Notes: generated by a model not told the origin, from the sequence alone. Numbered from the stretch's first letter, positions 44,305-53,388 are shown. The stretch is DNA of 64,000 bases from an uncultured bacterium (GCA_902790465.1 CADASF010000005.1:1-64000); one strand, 5' to 3'. Numbers and translations are program-made.

Positions 44305-45285
44305 ATGACTGGTTTATATTTAGGACTTAATGATCCATATTCAACTCTTATGACAAGCTCTGAATATTCAGATATGATGCTTAGCTTAAATGAGAAGACA
44401 TTTGGTGGAATAGGAGTTTATATTGAAAAAAATCAGTCAAGTGATGGTCAGTTGACTGTTGTTGAACCTGTTGAAGGAACCCCTGCTTTTAAGGCTGGTA
44501 TTTTGCCAGGAGATGTAATAGCAGAGATAGACGGAATGAAAACTAAAAGTGTAGATATAATGATGTGTGTCTCTAAAATGAGAGGTCCTAAAGGTTCAGA
44601 TGTGAAATTAAAAATTTTGAGAGACCACAAATATTTTGATGTAAAAATTAGACGTGATGATATAAAAATAACATCAGTGTCCCATAAAGTGATAAAATCA
44701 GATAAGGGAAATGTTGGATATATACGTATCAGATCGTTTGCATCTGAAACTGCTGAAGAATTTGATATAGCTGTTGCTGAAGTTAAGAAACCTTCTAATG
44801 ACATAAAAGGTCTTATTGTAGATGTTAGAAATAATGGTGGCGGTTATTTAAATGCAGGATTGGAACTTGCAAGTAGATTTGTTGAAAAAGGAAAAGTTAT
44901 TCATAAACAAGTAGATCACAATGATATAATTTTATCCTGCAATACTTTAAGTAATAAACCTTTTGTAGGCATTCCTACTGTATTACTTGTAAATAGATTA
45001 TCTGCAAGTTCTTCAGAAATATTTGCAGGTGCTTTAAAGGATAATGATTCTGCGATTTTAGTTGGTGAAAGAACTTTTGGTAAAGGTTCTGTCCAGCAGG
45101 TTTTTGAACAAGATAATGGTTGTGCTGTGAAACTCACCATTGCACATTTCTTATCACCTAATGGAAGCATTATTCACAAAAAAGGGATACAACCCAATGT
45201 TAAAATAGAAATGAAACCAAGACTTGTAGGTAAAAAAGATGATATTCAACTCAAAAAAGCAATAGATGAGTTGGTTTCTAAATAG
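44305..45285 (+). CDS. CtpA-type S41 protease, PDZ and catalytic part after a frameshift
   Basis: The frame continues the protease from 44247 and so begins inside it; the first ATG is 44305. LGLNDPYSTLMTSSEY and FGGIGVYIEK are typical of S41 proteases. A PDZ domain follows (VEGTPAFKAGILPGDVIAEIDG). The catalytic serine lies in NRLSASSSEIFAGAL and the lysine in GERTFGKGSVQQV. Together with the upstream part the protein would have about 588 residues. It is likely periplasmic, anchored by the N-terminal helix. Confidence 0.85.
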   Translation: MTGLYLGLNDPYSTLMTSSEYSDMMLSLNEKTFGGIGVYIEKNQSSDGQLTVVEPVEGTPAFKAGILPGDVIAEIDGMKTKSVDIMMCVSKMRGPKGSDVKLKILRDHKYFDVKIRRDDIKITSVSHKVIKSDKGNVGYIRIRSFASETAEEFDIAVAEVKKPSNDIKGLIVDVRNNGGGYLNAGLELASRFVEKGKVIHKQVDHNDIILSCNTLSNKPFVGIPTVLLVNRLSASSSEIFAGALKDNDSAILVGERTFGKGSVQQVFEQDNGCAVKLTIAHFLSPNGSIIHKKGIQPNVKIEMKPRLVGKKDDIQLKKAIDELVSK

Positions 45286-45343
45286 AAATTTTGGATATAT
45301 TTTTTATTTGAATTTGTTAATTAACCAAAGGAGGAATTTTTAT

Positions 45344-46330
45344 ATGCCAAGTATTTGCCCAAGATGTGGACATCCAATGAATGAAGAACTCACTGAAACT
45401 GGTATAATGGGAATGAAAGTAAAGGGATGTACTCATTGTGGTGGTTTTCTTGCTGACTATTCAAGTACAGCCGAAGTAATTGAATCAACTGATATTGCTT
45501 CAAAATTTGCTGGAAACCCTGAAGAGTTATCTCCAGAAGCATATACACCTGTCAATGGAGCTTGTCCTATATGTGGTGGAAAATTTCACCCAGTGCCTTT
45601 GAATTTTGAATTGAGTAATGATGTTGTTTATCTCGATCAATGTGAAGGCTGTAATGGTATTTGGTTTGATAAGGGAGAATTGAAGAAAATATTTGATTTG
45701 GTTTTTAAGGAATCAATAGAATTAGGAAGCATTGAAGAAAATATAGAAGATTCTGAAAATGAAAATGCAGAATTTACCTGCCCAAGATGTAACAAACATA
45801 CTGGTGGTTCTAATGGAAATATAATGGACATCAATGTTACAAAATGTAAAGCCTGTGAGGGAATTTGGGTTCCAGGTGGTCAATTTGAAGCATTGGGCGA
45901 TATGACAAAAATTGAAGTCAGTGATGCTTTGAATGATCTTGTAAAAAGTGTTGGTGAAGGTGCAGAGGCTGTTTCTGGAGTTTGTCCAGATTGTGGCTCT
46001 GTCTTGAAAAAATGGGAAAATCTTCCAGAAAATATAAAAGATCTCTATATTGATTGTTGTCCAAATTGCCATGGTCTATGGTTTGACAAGGGAGAATTTA
46101 CTTCTTTCTTTAGAATTTTGAATGATTCTCCATTTGTTCAAAAAGAATTTTTAGATGCAGAACCAAAATTTCAAGGTGATGTAGAAGAAGTACCTGTTGA
46201 GGAAGTCAAAGAAAAAAAAACAGTTGAAGATATAGAAAAATCTTTAAAAGAAATAGAAAATATAGTAGAAGAAGTAAAAAAAAATATAGATGAAATTAAA
46301 GAAGATATCAAACACTTAAAAGCTGAATAG
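45344..46330 (+). CDS. Multi zf-TFIIB zinc-ribbon protein
   Basis: A 328-residue protein. ATG 45344 follows AAAGGAGG. It has four C-x2-C...C-x2-C units: CPRCG...CTHCG, CPICGG...CEGCNGIWFDKGEL, CPRCN...CKACEGIWVPGGQF and CPDCG...CPNCHGLWFDKGEF. The G-I/L-W-F-D-K-G-E ending is the zf-TFIIB signature of bacterial proteins of unknown role. The C-terminal 50 residues form a Lys/Glu-rich coiled coil. Most family members have one or two units; this has four. Confidence 0.88.
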   Translation: MPSICPRCGHPMNEELTETGIMGMKVKGCTHCGGFLADYSSTAEVIESTDIASKFAGNPEELSPEAYTPVNGACPICGGKFHPVPLNFELSNDVVYLDQCEGCNGIWFDKGELKKIFDLVFKESIELGSIEENIEDSENENAEFTCPRCNKHTGGSNGNIMDINVTKCKACEGIWVPGGQFEALGDMTKIEVSDALNDLVKSVGEGAEAVSGVCPDCGSVLKKWENLPENIKDLYIDCCPNCHGLWFDKGEFTSFFRILNDSPFVQKEFLDAEPKFQGDVEEVPVEEVKEKKTVEDIEKSLKEIENIVEEVKKNIDEIKEDIKHLKAE

Positions 46331-46350
46331 ACTACTATGTTTATGTAATA

Positions 46351-46387
46351 AAAAACTCCGAAAATTTCTAGAAATTTTCGGAGTTTT
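46351..46387. terminator. Bidirectional terminator
   Basis: AAAAACTCCGAAAATTTC pairs perfectly with GAAATTTTCGGAGTTTTT around a one-base TA centre (37-bp palindrome). It serves the zinc-ribbon gene and the convergent lipoprotein gene. Confidence 0.88.
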
Positions 46388-46393
46388 TATTTT

Positions 46394-47377
46394 TTATTTT
46401 TTATCTTCTTTTTTGTCTTCTTTTTTGTATTCAGACTTCTTTTCTTCTTTTGCTTTATCGTTTGAATTTGCAGAATCGTTGTCTATCAATTCATATTTCA
46501 TTGTTGATTCATTTGTCATTTCTTGTTTTGTAATAGGGTTCTTCTTCTGTTCTTCACTTAGATCTTTCATTTTACTTTGATCTATTGTGATAGTAGTAGT
46601 TATTTTTGAAGTTCTTTCTGCTTTTACGACACAGCCTTGATTTACATCAAATAATATTGTTCCTATTGTATCACCTTTTGATTCGCTCGTCATTTTTGGA
46701 ATTTCTGGAGCTTTATCTTTGTCTTTTGCATTAGGATTTTTAAATTCCTTATCTACTGTTGTTACTGTTTTTTCAGTAATTTTTGCCAAACTTTTATTTT
46801 TATATTTTTCATACCCTTCAAATGTGTATTTTTTTACAATATTTACTTTGTCTGTTGTAAATGGGCTTGAAGGAATTGTTTTTTCTATTTTTGTTTCCCA
46901 AGATTCGCCTTTTGTTGTTGGTTTGTCATCAAATTTTATGGATATTATTGAATCACTGTCATTGCTTACATCTGTAACTTCAGTACCATCTTTTTCTGTG
47001 ATGACACCTTTATCTGTCATTTTGAATTTGATTTTTTGTTCGCTCATTTGAGGAATTGGCATTTCTTGAGTTTTTCCATCAACAGTTCTGCTCATTGTTG
47101 CATCACTCATTGATATTTCAATATTTCTCTCGCCTTTATCTGTTATAGATTTTGTTTCTTCAGATATTATGACATTTATAGATTGTTCTAATTGTGCATC
47201 TTCTTTGCTGTTTGCTTTTTGACTTAACAATTTGTTTGTTTCTGTTAATTTATACTCTTTTACTGTTCCAGCTTTTGCTTTGTACTTAAAATCAACTGTA
47301 TTTGATTGACAACCACAAAACATCATAGAAGACACAACTATTAAAGCTGTGGCTATTAAATTTTTTGTAAGTTTCAC
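46394..47377 (-). CDS. DUF6263-like lipoprotein
   Basis: A lipoprotein of about 327 residues. GTG 47377 follows AAGGAG by 6 bases, and an ATG six codons earlier has no site. The signal peptide ends in a lipobox, MMFCGC. The body (DFKYKAKAGTVKEYKLTETNKLLSQ and later GDTIGTILFDVNQGCVVKAERTSKI) resembles DUF6263. The tail is a run of Lys/Glu/Asp. Function unknown; a membrane-attached periplasmic protein. Confidence 0.75.
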   Translation of the reverse strand: MKLTKNLIATALIVVSSMMFCGCQSNTVDFKYKAKAGTVKEYKLTETNKLLSQKANSKEDAQLEQSINVIISEETKSITDKGERNIEISMSDATMSRTVDGKTQEMPIPQMSEQKIKFKMTDKGVITEKDGTEVTDVSNDSDSIISIKFDDKPTTKGESWETKIEKTIPSSPFTTDKVNIVKKYTFEGYEKYKNKSLAKITEKTVTTVDKEFKNPNAKDKDKAPEIPKMTSESKGDTIGTILFDVNQGCVVKAERTSKITTTITIDQSKMKDLSEEQKKNPITKQEMTNESTMKYELIDNDSANSNDKAKEEKKSEYKKEDKKEDKK

Positions 47378-47395
47378 TTTTTTCTCCTTAAACAT

Positions 47396-47731
47396 TATAA
47401 GCTATATTATTTTGAATCCTTTTATTATTCTTTTTATTTTATTTATTTCCTTGTTTGTATTTTTTTTTGTTATAGAAGGAATTTTTTTATATATTTAGAA
47501 AAGAAATCTTCTTTTTTGAGTTATGTTTTAATATTTAATAAAAATTAAATTTTTATGAATTTACCATGGTATCTTTTAAAAAGTCATGACCATTTAAATT
47601 TTTTTAAAAAAATATTTTTTTTATCTGCAGGATTTACATGACCCATGAAGAAAATATCAATTTTAGTGAATTTTTTTATGAATATAATATTTTAAAGAAA
47701 TATTTTTTTTGAATATAGTCAGGGGGGACTG
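47396..47731. other. 336-bp intergenic region between divergent genes
   Basis: Very AT-rich with no hairpin of note. It must hold promoters for the DUF6263-like gene and the methyltransferase. A 24-codon frame at 47638-47712 (MTHEENINFSEFFYEYNI) has AGGA before its ATG but no known relatives by eye. I see nothing else. Confidence 0.4.
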
Positions 47732-47734
47732 TTG

Positions 47735-48598
47735 ATGTCCAATAATTTATTGAGAGAGAGTGTAATAACAGAGTCATTAAATACTAAACAAAATAAGTCT
47801 GTTTTTTCTGATATAGATATGACCCATTGGAAAGATTATTTAGGCGACATCATAACAGACACTCTTTGGCTTTTGGGAGCAAGAGATAAATCAGATACAC
47901 ATTCTGGGGATTACCACGGTAATTTTGTACCTCAAATTGCGTATCAGGTTATAACGAGATATACCAAAGCAGGCGATATTGTTTTAGATTTATTTAGTGG
48001 TATGGGAACGACATTGATTGAATGTTGTCATTTAGGAAGAAATGGAATAGGTGTAGAATTAAATCCAGATGTTGTTTCTGCAAGTTCTAAAAGAGTTGCA
48101 CTTTCTGAAAATCCTAAAAATATAAAAACTTGTCTTATAAATGGAGATTCTGCTTCATCTGAAATAAAAGATGTTGTTTTTTCTAAATGCAGAGAATATG
48201 GAAGAGATAATGTCCAACATGTTATTCTTCATCCACCATATTGGGATATTATAAAATTTACTGATGATGAGAGAGATTTAGCTTGTTCTCCAACTTGTGA
48301 AGATTTTCTTGAAAAATTTTCTCGTGTTGCAAAAAATGCTTATGAGCTTTTAGAAAAAGGGAGATTTTTGACATTAGTTATCGGTGATAAATATGCAAAA
48401 GGTGAGCTTGTTCCATTGAGTTTTGAATGTATGAATGTCTGTAGAAATGTTGGATTTAAATTAAAAGCCATAAATGTAAAAGATATTCAAGGTAATGAAA
48501 AGGGTAAAGGAAAGCAGGGAAATCTTTGGAAATATCGTGCTTTAAAGCAGGGTTTTTATGTATTTAAACATGAATATATTATAATATTTAGAAAATAA
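47735..48598 (+). CDS. DNA methyltransferase (N6-adenine or N4-cytosine type), orphan
   Basis: A 287-residue amino-methyltransferase. The SAM-binding motif I is LDLFSGMGTTLIE (about 85-97), preceded by a motif X-like YHGNFVPQIAYQVITRY. The catalytic motif IV is HPPYWD (about 167-172), where S/N/D-PPY is usual. GVELNPD is motif II. No restriction enzyme or specificity subunit is next to it. GGGGGG precedes the ATG; a TTG just before is less likely. Possibly a regulatory or orphan methylase. Confidence 0.85.
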   Translation: MSNNLLRESVITESLNTKQNKSVFSDIDMTHWKDYLGDIITDTLWLLGARDKSDTHSGDYHGNFVPQIAYQVITRYTKAGDIVLDLFSGMGTTLIECCHLGRNGIGVELNPDVVSASSKRVALSENPKNIKTCLINGDSASSEIKDVVFSKCREYGRDNVQHVILHPPYWDIIKFTDDERDLACSPTCEDFLEKFSRVAKNAYELLEKGRFLTLVIGDKYAKGELVPLSFECMNVCRNVGFKLKAINVKDIQGNEKGKGKQGNLWKYRALKQGFYVFKHEYIIIFRK

Positions 48599-48633
48599 TA
48601 TTATATATTTTGAACCCATAAGGTGGAAGTATT

Positions 48634-49749
48634 ATGATTAATGCAATGGTCTATATAAAAGGAATAACTAAAGGTAAATATGGAGCTGTAAGTGCTGTTG
48701 TATGTGATAGTTGGGGTCGAGTATTAAATAAAACTTCCATGTTTGTTGGGGAAACAACTCCTATTCAGGCAGATTTTACAGCATTGCTTTCAGGTGTTGA
48801 GATAGCAGTTGAGTCAGATGCAACTTCAATAAAGATTTTTACAGATAATGAAGGTCTTATAAGAAATATAAATAGGACTGGAAGTATTAAAGATGAAGAA
48901 ATTATAAAATTGATTGAAGATGTAAAATCTATTGCAGATGGTGTGCCTTTTGAAGTAACATATATTCACAGTTCAAGAAATAAAGAAGCTGAATCGCTTG
49001 CTATTTCTGCTCTTGAAAGTGGTTTGAAAGAACAAGAAGAAGCAGAACGCAAGAAAATTGAAGAGGAAAGAAGAAAACAGGAAGAATTAGAGAGACAGAG
49101 GCTTGCTGAGGAACATTTAAAAAGAGCAGAAGCTGATTCTAAAATAAATTCAACAAATAATAATAAATCTATAAATAAGCCTGTTGATAAGAATGCAGTT
49201 TCAAAAAAAATTGCTGTTGCAGCATTTAAGAGGGCTATGCTTTTTGGTGATATCGCTGCAGATAGAAAATCCTCTTATAAAGATAGTATAAAAAGTAATA
49301 GTGATATTATACCTGATGAGAGAGAAGAGAAACAGGTGTCAGCTGGTGGGGTTGTATATAAAAAAGAGGGCGGTAAATTTTTAATCTGCCTTATAAGTAA
49401 GAAAAATGGGCGTGTTTGGGCATTGCCAAAGGGAAGAGTATTACCTGGTGAGGATTTAGAAGATACTGCAAGGAGAGAGGTTGCTGAAGAAACAGGACAT
49501 TTGACTCGTGTTACTGCTATTTTAGATGAAATAAGTTATTATTTTTATGTAAAAGAAGAAAATGTTCTTTATCATAAAACAGTTTATTTCTTTTTAATGC
49601 CACTTCTTGAAGAAAATTTTTGTACTCCAGATGGTGAAGCAAGTAGTATTGTATGGCTTTCACCAGGTGAAGCATATAAGAGACTTTCATATTTAAATGA
49701 AAAAGATGTTATGAGGAAAGCACAAAAAATTTTGTTTATGGCACATTAA
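48634..49749 (+). CDS. RNase H-like domain fused to a NUDIX hydrolase
   Basis: A 371-residue fusion. Residues 1-128 have the RNase H fold pattern of the RVT_3 type: YGAVSAVVCDSWGRVL, ADFTALLSGVEIAV (47-60), IFTDNEGLI (68-76) and HSSRNKEAESLA (112-123). Of the four catalytic acids only Asp71 is clear; the first Asp is missing and others are Asp/Glu swaps. A helical Glu/Arg-rich linker follows (135-170). Residues 236-371 are a NUDIX domain, box GRVLPGEDLEDTARREVAEETG at 267-288, complete. The hydrolase may act on a dinucleoside polyphosphate or on capped RNA, perhaps delivered by the first domain. Confidence 0.88.
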   Translation: MINAMVYIKGITKGKYGAVSAVVCDSWGRVLNKTSMFVGETTPIQADFTALLSGVEIAVESDATSIKIFTDNEGLIRNINRTGSIKDEEIIKLIEDVKSIADGVPFEVTYIHSSRNKEAESLAISALESGLKEQEEAERKKIEEERRKQEELERQRLAEEHLKRAEADSKINSTNNNKSINKPVDKNAVSKKIAVAAFKRAMLFGDIAADRKSSYKDSIKSNSDIIPDEREEKQVSAGGVVYKKEGGKFLICLISKKNGRVWALPKGRVLPGEDLEDTARREVAEETGHLTRVTAILDEISYYFYVKEENVLYHKTVYFFLMPLLEENFCTPDGEASSIVWLSPGEAYKRLSYLNEKDVMRKAQKILFMAH

Positions 49750-49782
49750 AAAAGAGGGTTCAATTAGAACCCCCTTTTTTTT
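49748..49782. terminator. Terminator between NUDIX fusion and Sel1 genes
   Basis: GAGGGTTC and GAACCCCC pair around AATTA, flanked by A and T runs. It serves the fusion gene and may act on the convergent Sel1 gene. Confidence 0.8.
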
Positions 49783-49802
49783 ATATGTAAATTTTTAGTT
49801 AG

Positions 49803-50672
49803 TTAATCTTCCCAGTCGAATCCGCCAAAATCTTGTTGATTAGCACTGTATCCTTGACGTTTAGCAGCATCATACCATTGCCTTGCTGCATTTTCATCTT
49901 TGTTTGCACCTAAACCAAGGTAAAAGCAGTTTGCTAAATTATACATTGCTGGACCATATCCATTTGTTGCTGCTTTTACATAGTATTTTACTGCTTCTGT
50001 AGGATTTTGTCCTGTTCCTTGTCCATATATGTAGCAATTTCCTAAATTTTTACATCCAACTAAATCATCTTGTGATTCTGCTTTTTTAAACCATTTCATA
50101 CCTTCATTATGGTTTACACCTGTTCCAAAACCAGTCATGTAGCATACACCTACATTGTTCATTCCTCTTCTGTCTCTATTTTCAGCAGCTTTTTTATACC
50201 AATAAAATGCTGTTTTTGGATCTTTGTTCATATTAAAGCCCTTTCTTGCATCGTCTGCAAGTCTCATTTGGGCATTAACATTTCCATTTTCTGCGTCTTG
50301 TATCAACCTATCCATTGGATTTTGATATTGGTACTGATTGTTGTAGTTATTTGGGTATTGGTTGTAGTTATTTGGATATTGGTTGTAGTTGTTTGGTGGT
50401 GGATACTGGTTGTAGTTATTTGGGTATTGGTTGTAGTTGTTTGGATATTGATGATCGTAGTGGTTTTGATATTGGTGGTCGTAGTGATTTTGATATTGGT
50501 CGTAGTTGCTTCGGTGATTTTGATATTGGTCGTAATTGTTTCTGTGATTTTGATATTGGTTTGTTTGAGTTGTTCTGTGGTGATAATAATGATATTCTTC
50601 TTCATCACCTGCAAAAACATTTGAAAAACACATTGCTGAAAGTAATATTCCTAATGCAATTACTTTTTTCAT
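49803..50672 (-). CDS. Exported Sel1-repeat protein with Asn/Gln/Tyr-rich repeat tract
   Basis: A 289-residue protein. Signal peptide at residues 1-21 (ending SNVFAG). Residues 30-120 are a tandem tract of QYQNH and QYPNNYN units. From about 125 to 275 four Sel1 repeats follow (AFYWYKKAAENRDRRGMNNVGVCY and similar). It ends DFGGFDWED. Sel1 repeats are adaptor modules; the tract is likely disordered and extended. The downstream paralogue at 50754-51398 has the same ending but no tract. AGGAGG precedes the ATG. Confidence 0.85.
   Translation of the reverse strand: MKKVIALGILLSAMCFSNVFAGDEEEYHYYHHRTTQTNQYQNHRNNYDQYQNHRSNYDQYQNHYDHQYQNHYDHQYPNNYNQYPNNYNQYPPPNNYNQYPNNYNQYPNNYNNQYQYQNPMDRLIQDAENGNVNAQMRLADDARKGFNMNKDPKTAFYWYKKAAENRDRRGMNNVGVCYMTGFGTGVNHNEGMKWFKKAESQDDLVGCKNLGNCYIYGQGTGQNPTEAVKYYVKAATNGYGPAMYNLANCFYLGLGANKDENAARQWYDAAKRQGYSANQQDFGGFDWED
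50315..50571. repeat. Coding tandem repeat (QYPNNYN / QYQNH units)
   Basis: On the minus strand the DNA consists of imperfect repeats encoding QYPNNYN and QYQNHYDH units of 6-9 residues. Repeat number may vary between strains. Confidence 0.8.
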
Positions 50673-50753
50673 ATTTCCTCCTAATTATAATATTTCACTG
50701 TTGTCCCAAAAATTATTTAAAGTTTATTTTTAAATTTTCACAAGCAATATTCT

Positions 50754-51398
50754 TTATTCAGACCAGTCGAAAAGACCGAAGTCATTTTTATCTTTTACAT
50801 AACCACAATTTTTAGCACTTTCATACCAATATTCACTTTCTTCTAAATCTTTGTTGGCTCCATAACCATGATACAGACAATTTGCTAAGTTATGCATCCC
50901 TGGTGGATATCCTTTTTGGGCAGATTGATCAAAACAGTTTATAGCATTTACATGGTTTTGTTCTATTCCTATGCCATAAAAATAACAATTTCCCAAATTT
51001 TTGCTTGCTGTAATATCCCCAGCTTCGTAACCTTTTTGGAACCATTTTACAGCTTCGACCTCATTTTTTTCAACTCCGAATCCAGTCATAAAGCACATTC
51101 CCATATTGTTTAGTGCTTTGTTAAAATTTTTCTTACTTGCTATTTTATACCATTTGAATGCAGTTTTGGGATTTTTTTCTACATTTATTCCAAGTCTGTA
51201 ATAGTCACCAAGTTTATTTTGTGCCTGTGGATTTCCTTCTTCTGCTTTATTTAATATTTCACTTATATCACTGGCAGCAGCTATTACTTGATTATGTTGA
51301 ACATTTTCAATATTATTTGATTGTTCATTTGCATAGATATTTGAAAAACACAATATTGAGGAAAATATGCAGATTATAATTATTTTATTCATAAGCAT
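50754..51398 (-). CDS. Exported Sel1-repeat protein
   Basis: A 214-residue paralogue of the downstream Sel1 gene. Signal peptide at residues 1-23 (ending SNIYANE). About four Sel1 repeats follow from residue 55: AQNKLGDYYRLGINVEKNPKTAFKWYKIA, then MGMCFMTGFGVEKNEVEAVKWFQ. It ends DFGLFDWSE, like the paralogue. No low-complexity tract. It is 9 bp after the upstream lipoprotein gene. Confidence 0.85.
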   Translation of the reverse strand: MLMNKIIIICIFSSILCFSNIYANEQSNNIENVQHNQVIAAASDISEILNKAEEGNPQAQNKLGDYYRLGINVEKNPKTAFKWYKIASKKNFNKALNNMGMCFMTGFGVEKNEVEAVKWFQKGYEAGDITASKNLGNCYFYGIGIEQNHVNAINCFDQSAQKGYPPGMHNLANCLYHGYGANKDLEESEYWYESAKNCGYVKDKNDFGLFDWSE

Positions 51399-51407
51399 TT
51401 CCTTAAT

Positions 51408-51950
51408 TTAATATTTAAACTCAGATAATATTTTATTTACTTTATTTTTATATTCTTTACATCTAAAAGGAGCAATACTGACAACTGTATTGTCAACAAT
51501 ATAAACATAAGAGGCAACTTTAGCACCATCATCTCCAAAAGTTACAGTTTTTTTCTTATCTTCTTCACTAAGCCCAAGAGTTAATGTATATTTTTTGCCA
51601 TTTGCAAATGTTTCTTCTTTTTCATTTAATTTTCCGATAGAATTTCTTTTTAGGGTGTTTAAAAACTCGCTTCTAGAAGCATTGTAGGCTACATCAGCAA
51701 GATTGCTGTTTTTACAATCAACAAAAAATATTTGGATTCCATTATTTCCACAATTTACATCAAAACTGGCAGTTAAAAGTCCAGAATCTTCTGAAACTTC
51801 AAAATTGTTGTTTTTTGTAATAGATTTAAATTCTTCAGCTGTAACAGGAGTTTTCTTAGCATGTGGGTCTATTACTGATTGTTGTTCGAGACAGCCCATT
51901 AATAAAAATATTGCAATAAAACAACTTACTAATAACAATTTACTTTTCAA
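51408..51950 (-). CDS. Hypothetical lipoprotein
   Basis: A 180-residue lipoprotein with lipobox IFLLMGC (Cys20). The mature part is mixed alpha/beta with no family I recognise (EVSEDSGLLTASFDVNCGNNG, then LGLSEEDKKKTVTFGDDGAKVASYVYI). It lies between the membrane-protein gene and the Sel1 genes with very short gaps, so the five genes 53171 to 49803 may form one transcript. Confidence 0.75.
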   Translation of the reverse strand: MKSKLLLVSCFIAIFLLMGCLEQQSVIDPHAKKTPVTAEEFKSITKNNNFEVSEDSGLLTASFDVNCGNNGIQIFFVDCKNSNLADVAYNASRSEFLNTLKRNSIGKLNEKEETFANGKKYTLTLGLSEEDKKKTVTFGDDGAKVASYVYIVDNTVVSIAPFRCKEYKNKVNKILSEFKY

Positions 51951-51954
51951 TTTA

Positions 51955-52437
51955 TTATTCCCCTTTCGTTTTGTTATTTACAATTACATAAGCAACTCTG
52001 ACAATTCCAGAACCAAGGACATTTACCGCAGTTGCTATGTTCCATATTATTATATATCCTGGAGACAAATTTGACAATAGGTTCCAGCCAACAAGTATTC
52101 CTACAATAGCAAATGACAAAAATAAATCAATTGCTTCACCAATGCCTTTTATTTTTATTGTTTTTTCATTTTTTTTAGCTAAGTAATCGAGAATACATAC
52201 ATATTTGGGTTTTCTTTTAGTTTGAATGACTTTTATCATATCATATAAATTAAATATTAGGTCTGTAACTGCCCAAACTAAAAAAATATAAAATAATATG
52301 ATTCCAATTTGATTTTTATATATGTTTCTGATTGCATCACCTGCAAGAAATTTATATGCTGCAAATGGAAATCCAATCGTTACATAAGACATTAAATTAA
52401 AAAAATGTTGTTTTAAAAATAGTGTTATTTTTTCCAT
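51955..52437 (-). CDS. Hypothetical membrane protein (3-4 TM)
   Basis: A 160-residue integral membrane protein with about four hydrophobic segments: near residues 15-30, 40-65 (IILFYIFLVWAVTDLIF), 105-120 (LFLSFAIVGILVGWNLL) and 130-150. No family recognised. The start is 14 bp after the upstream gene and the stop 4 bp before the next start. Confidence 0.7.
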   Translation of the reverse strand: MEKITLFLKQHFFNLMSYVTIGFPFAAYKFLAGDAIRNIYKNQIGIILFYIFLVWAVTDLIFNLYDMIKVIQTKRKPKYVCILDYLAKKNEKTIKIKGIGEAIDLFLSFAIVGILVGWNLLSNLSPGYIIIWNIATAVNVLGSGIVRVAYVIVNNKTKGE

Positions 52438-52451
52438 AATTATTTCTGTGA

Positions 52452-53171
52452 TTATTTTTTAAATTCAACATTTAATAATGTTGGCAAAGACCTTTTTCCT
52501 TCGTTATCTATTGCATTTATCTCATATCTATATTTTAATTTTATTATTGGAACTTTTATTGGAAATCCACAATGTACTTTAAAATATCCTTTTTCATCTG
52601 ATTTTGCCTCTATTGCTCCAAGACTATTGTCTGTAGTAAATGGAGTTACCCCTCCAATTTTAGGAGATGGACTTATAAACACTTTACAATTTGGTTTTGT
52701 TCTTCCTATTATATCAAAATATTGATCTACTTTTGAATCATTTTCAGGAGATATTATTCTAACTTTAAAGAAAAATGCAGAAATACTCAATACATCTTCT
52801 GATATTATCTCTTTTTCTGTTTCATCAGAAAATTTACAAATTGCTATTACATGTGCATTTTTTGTATTGTCTCCCTGTTTTATAGGATAAGATATTTTAT
52901 AAATTCCATCACTTGTTTCAGTCATATTTTCTTCAATTATTGTTCTTTCTATTTTCATGATGACCTTACAATGAGATGGAGCTTTTACTTCAACTTCTAT
53001 TGTATCACCTTCTTCAAAAGGTGTTTCTTGTTTATTAAAAGTTATATTATAATTTTCATCATTCTGATTTTGTATTATATTTTCTTCTGCATATAAAATA
53101 GAATTTGAAATTATTGTTATGGTTAATATCAATATAATTGTAAATAAATGTTTTAAAATAATATTTTTCAT
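52452..53171 (-). CDS. Hypothetical exported Ig-like protein
   Basis: A 239-residue protein with a signal peptide (LFTIILILTITIISNSILYAE, cut about residue 29). The mature part reads as beta-rich, with two probable Ig-like or Big-type domains: EEGDTIEVEVKAPSHCKVIMKI and then FKVRIISPENDSKVDQYFDIIGRTKPNCKVFIS. It has no known domain name that I can assign firmly. It is first in the possible five-gene leftward transcript. Confidence 0.72.
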   Translation of the reverse strand: MKNIILKHLFTIILILTITIISNSILYAEENIIQNQNDENYNITFNKQETPFEEGDTIEVEVKAPSHCKVIMKIERTIIEENMTETSDGIYKISYPIKQGDNTKNAHVIAICKFSDETEKEIISEDVLSISAFFFKVRIISPENDSKVDQYFDIIGRTKPNCKVFISPSPKIGGVTPFTTDNSLGAIEAKSDEKGYFKVHCGFPIKVPIIKLKYRYEINAIDNEGKRSLPTLLNVEFKK

Positions 53172-53388
53172 GATTTATTTTAATATCCTTTTTTTATTTT
53201 ATTTCTTCTTTTTAAATTCTTAATCCTGTATTTTGTCTGTTAGTTATATTTTTGAAGGATTATAATTTAAGAAATAGAATTTCAATAAATGTAATTTTAA
53301 TAAAAATAAAAATATGAGGTGTGGGAAAAATAAAAGAAGTTTTTTCACATTTCCTTTTATATATGATACTTTTTGTTGAGGTGTTTAT

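Noticed and set aside
50303-50620. Thr/Ile-rich frames in the Sel1 repeat region on both strands
   Set aside because: They are alternative readings of the QYPNNYN tandem repeat and have no initiation signals.
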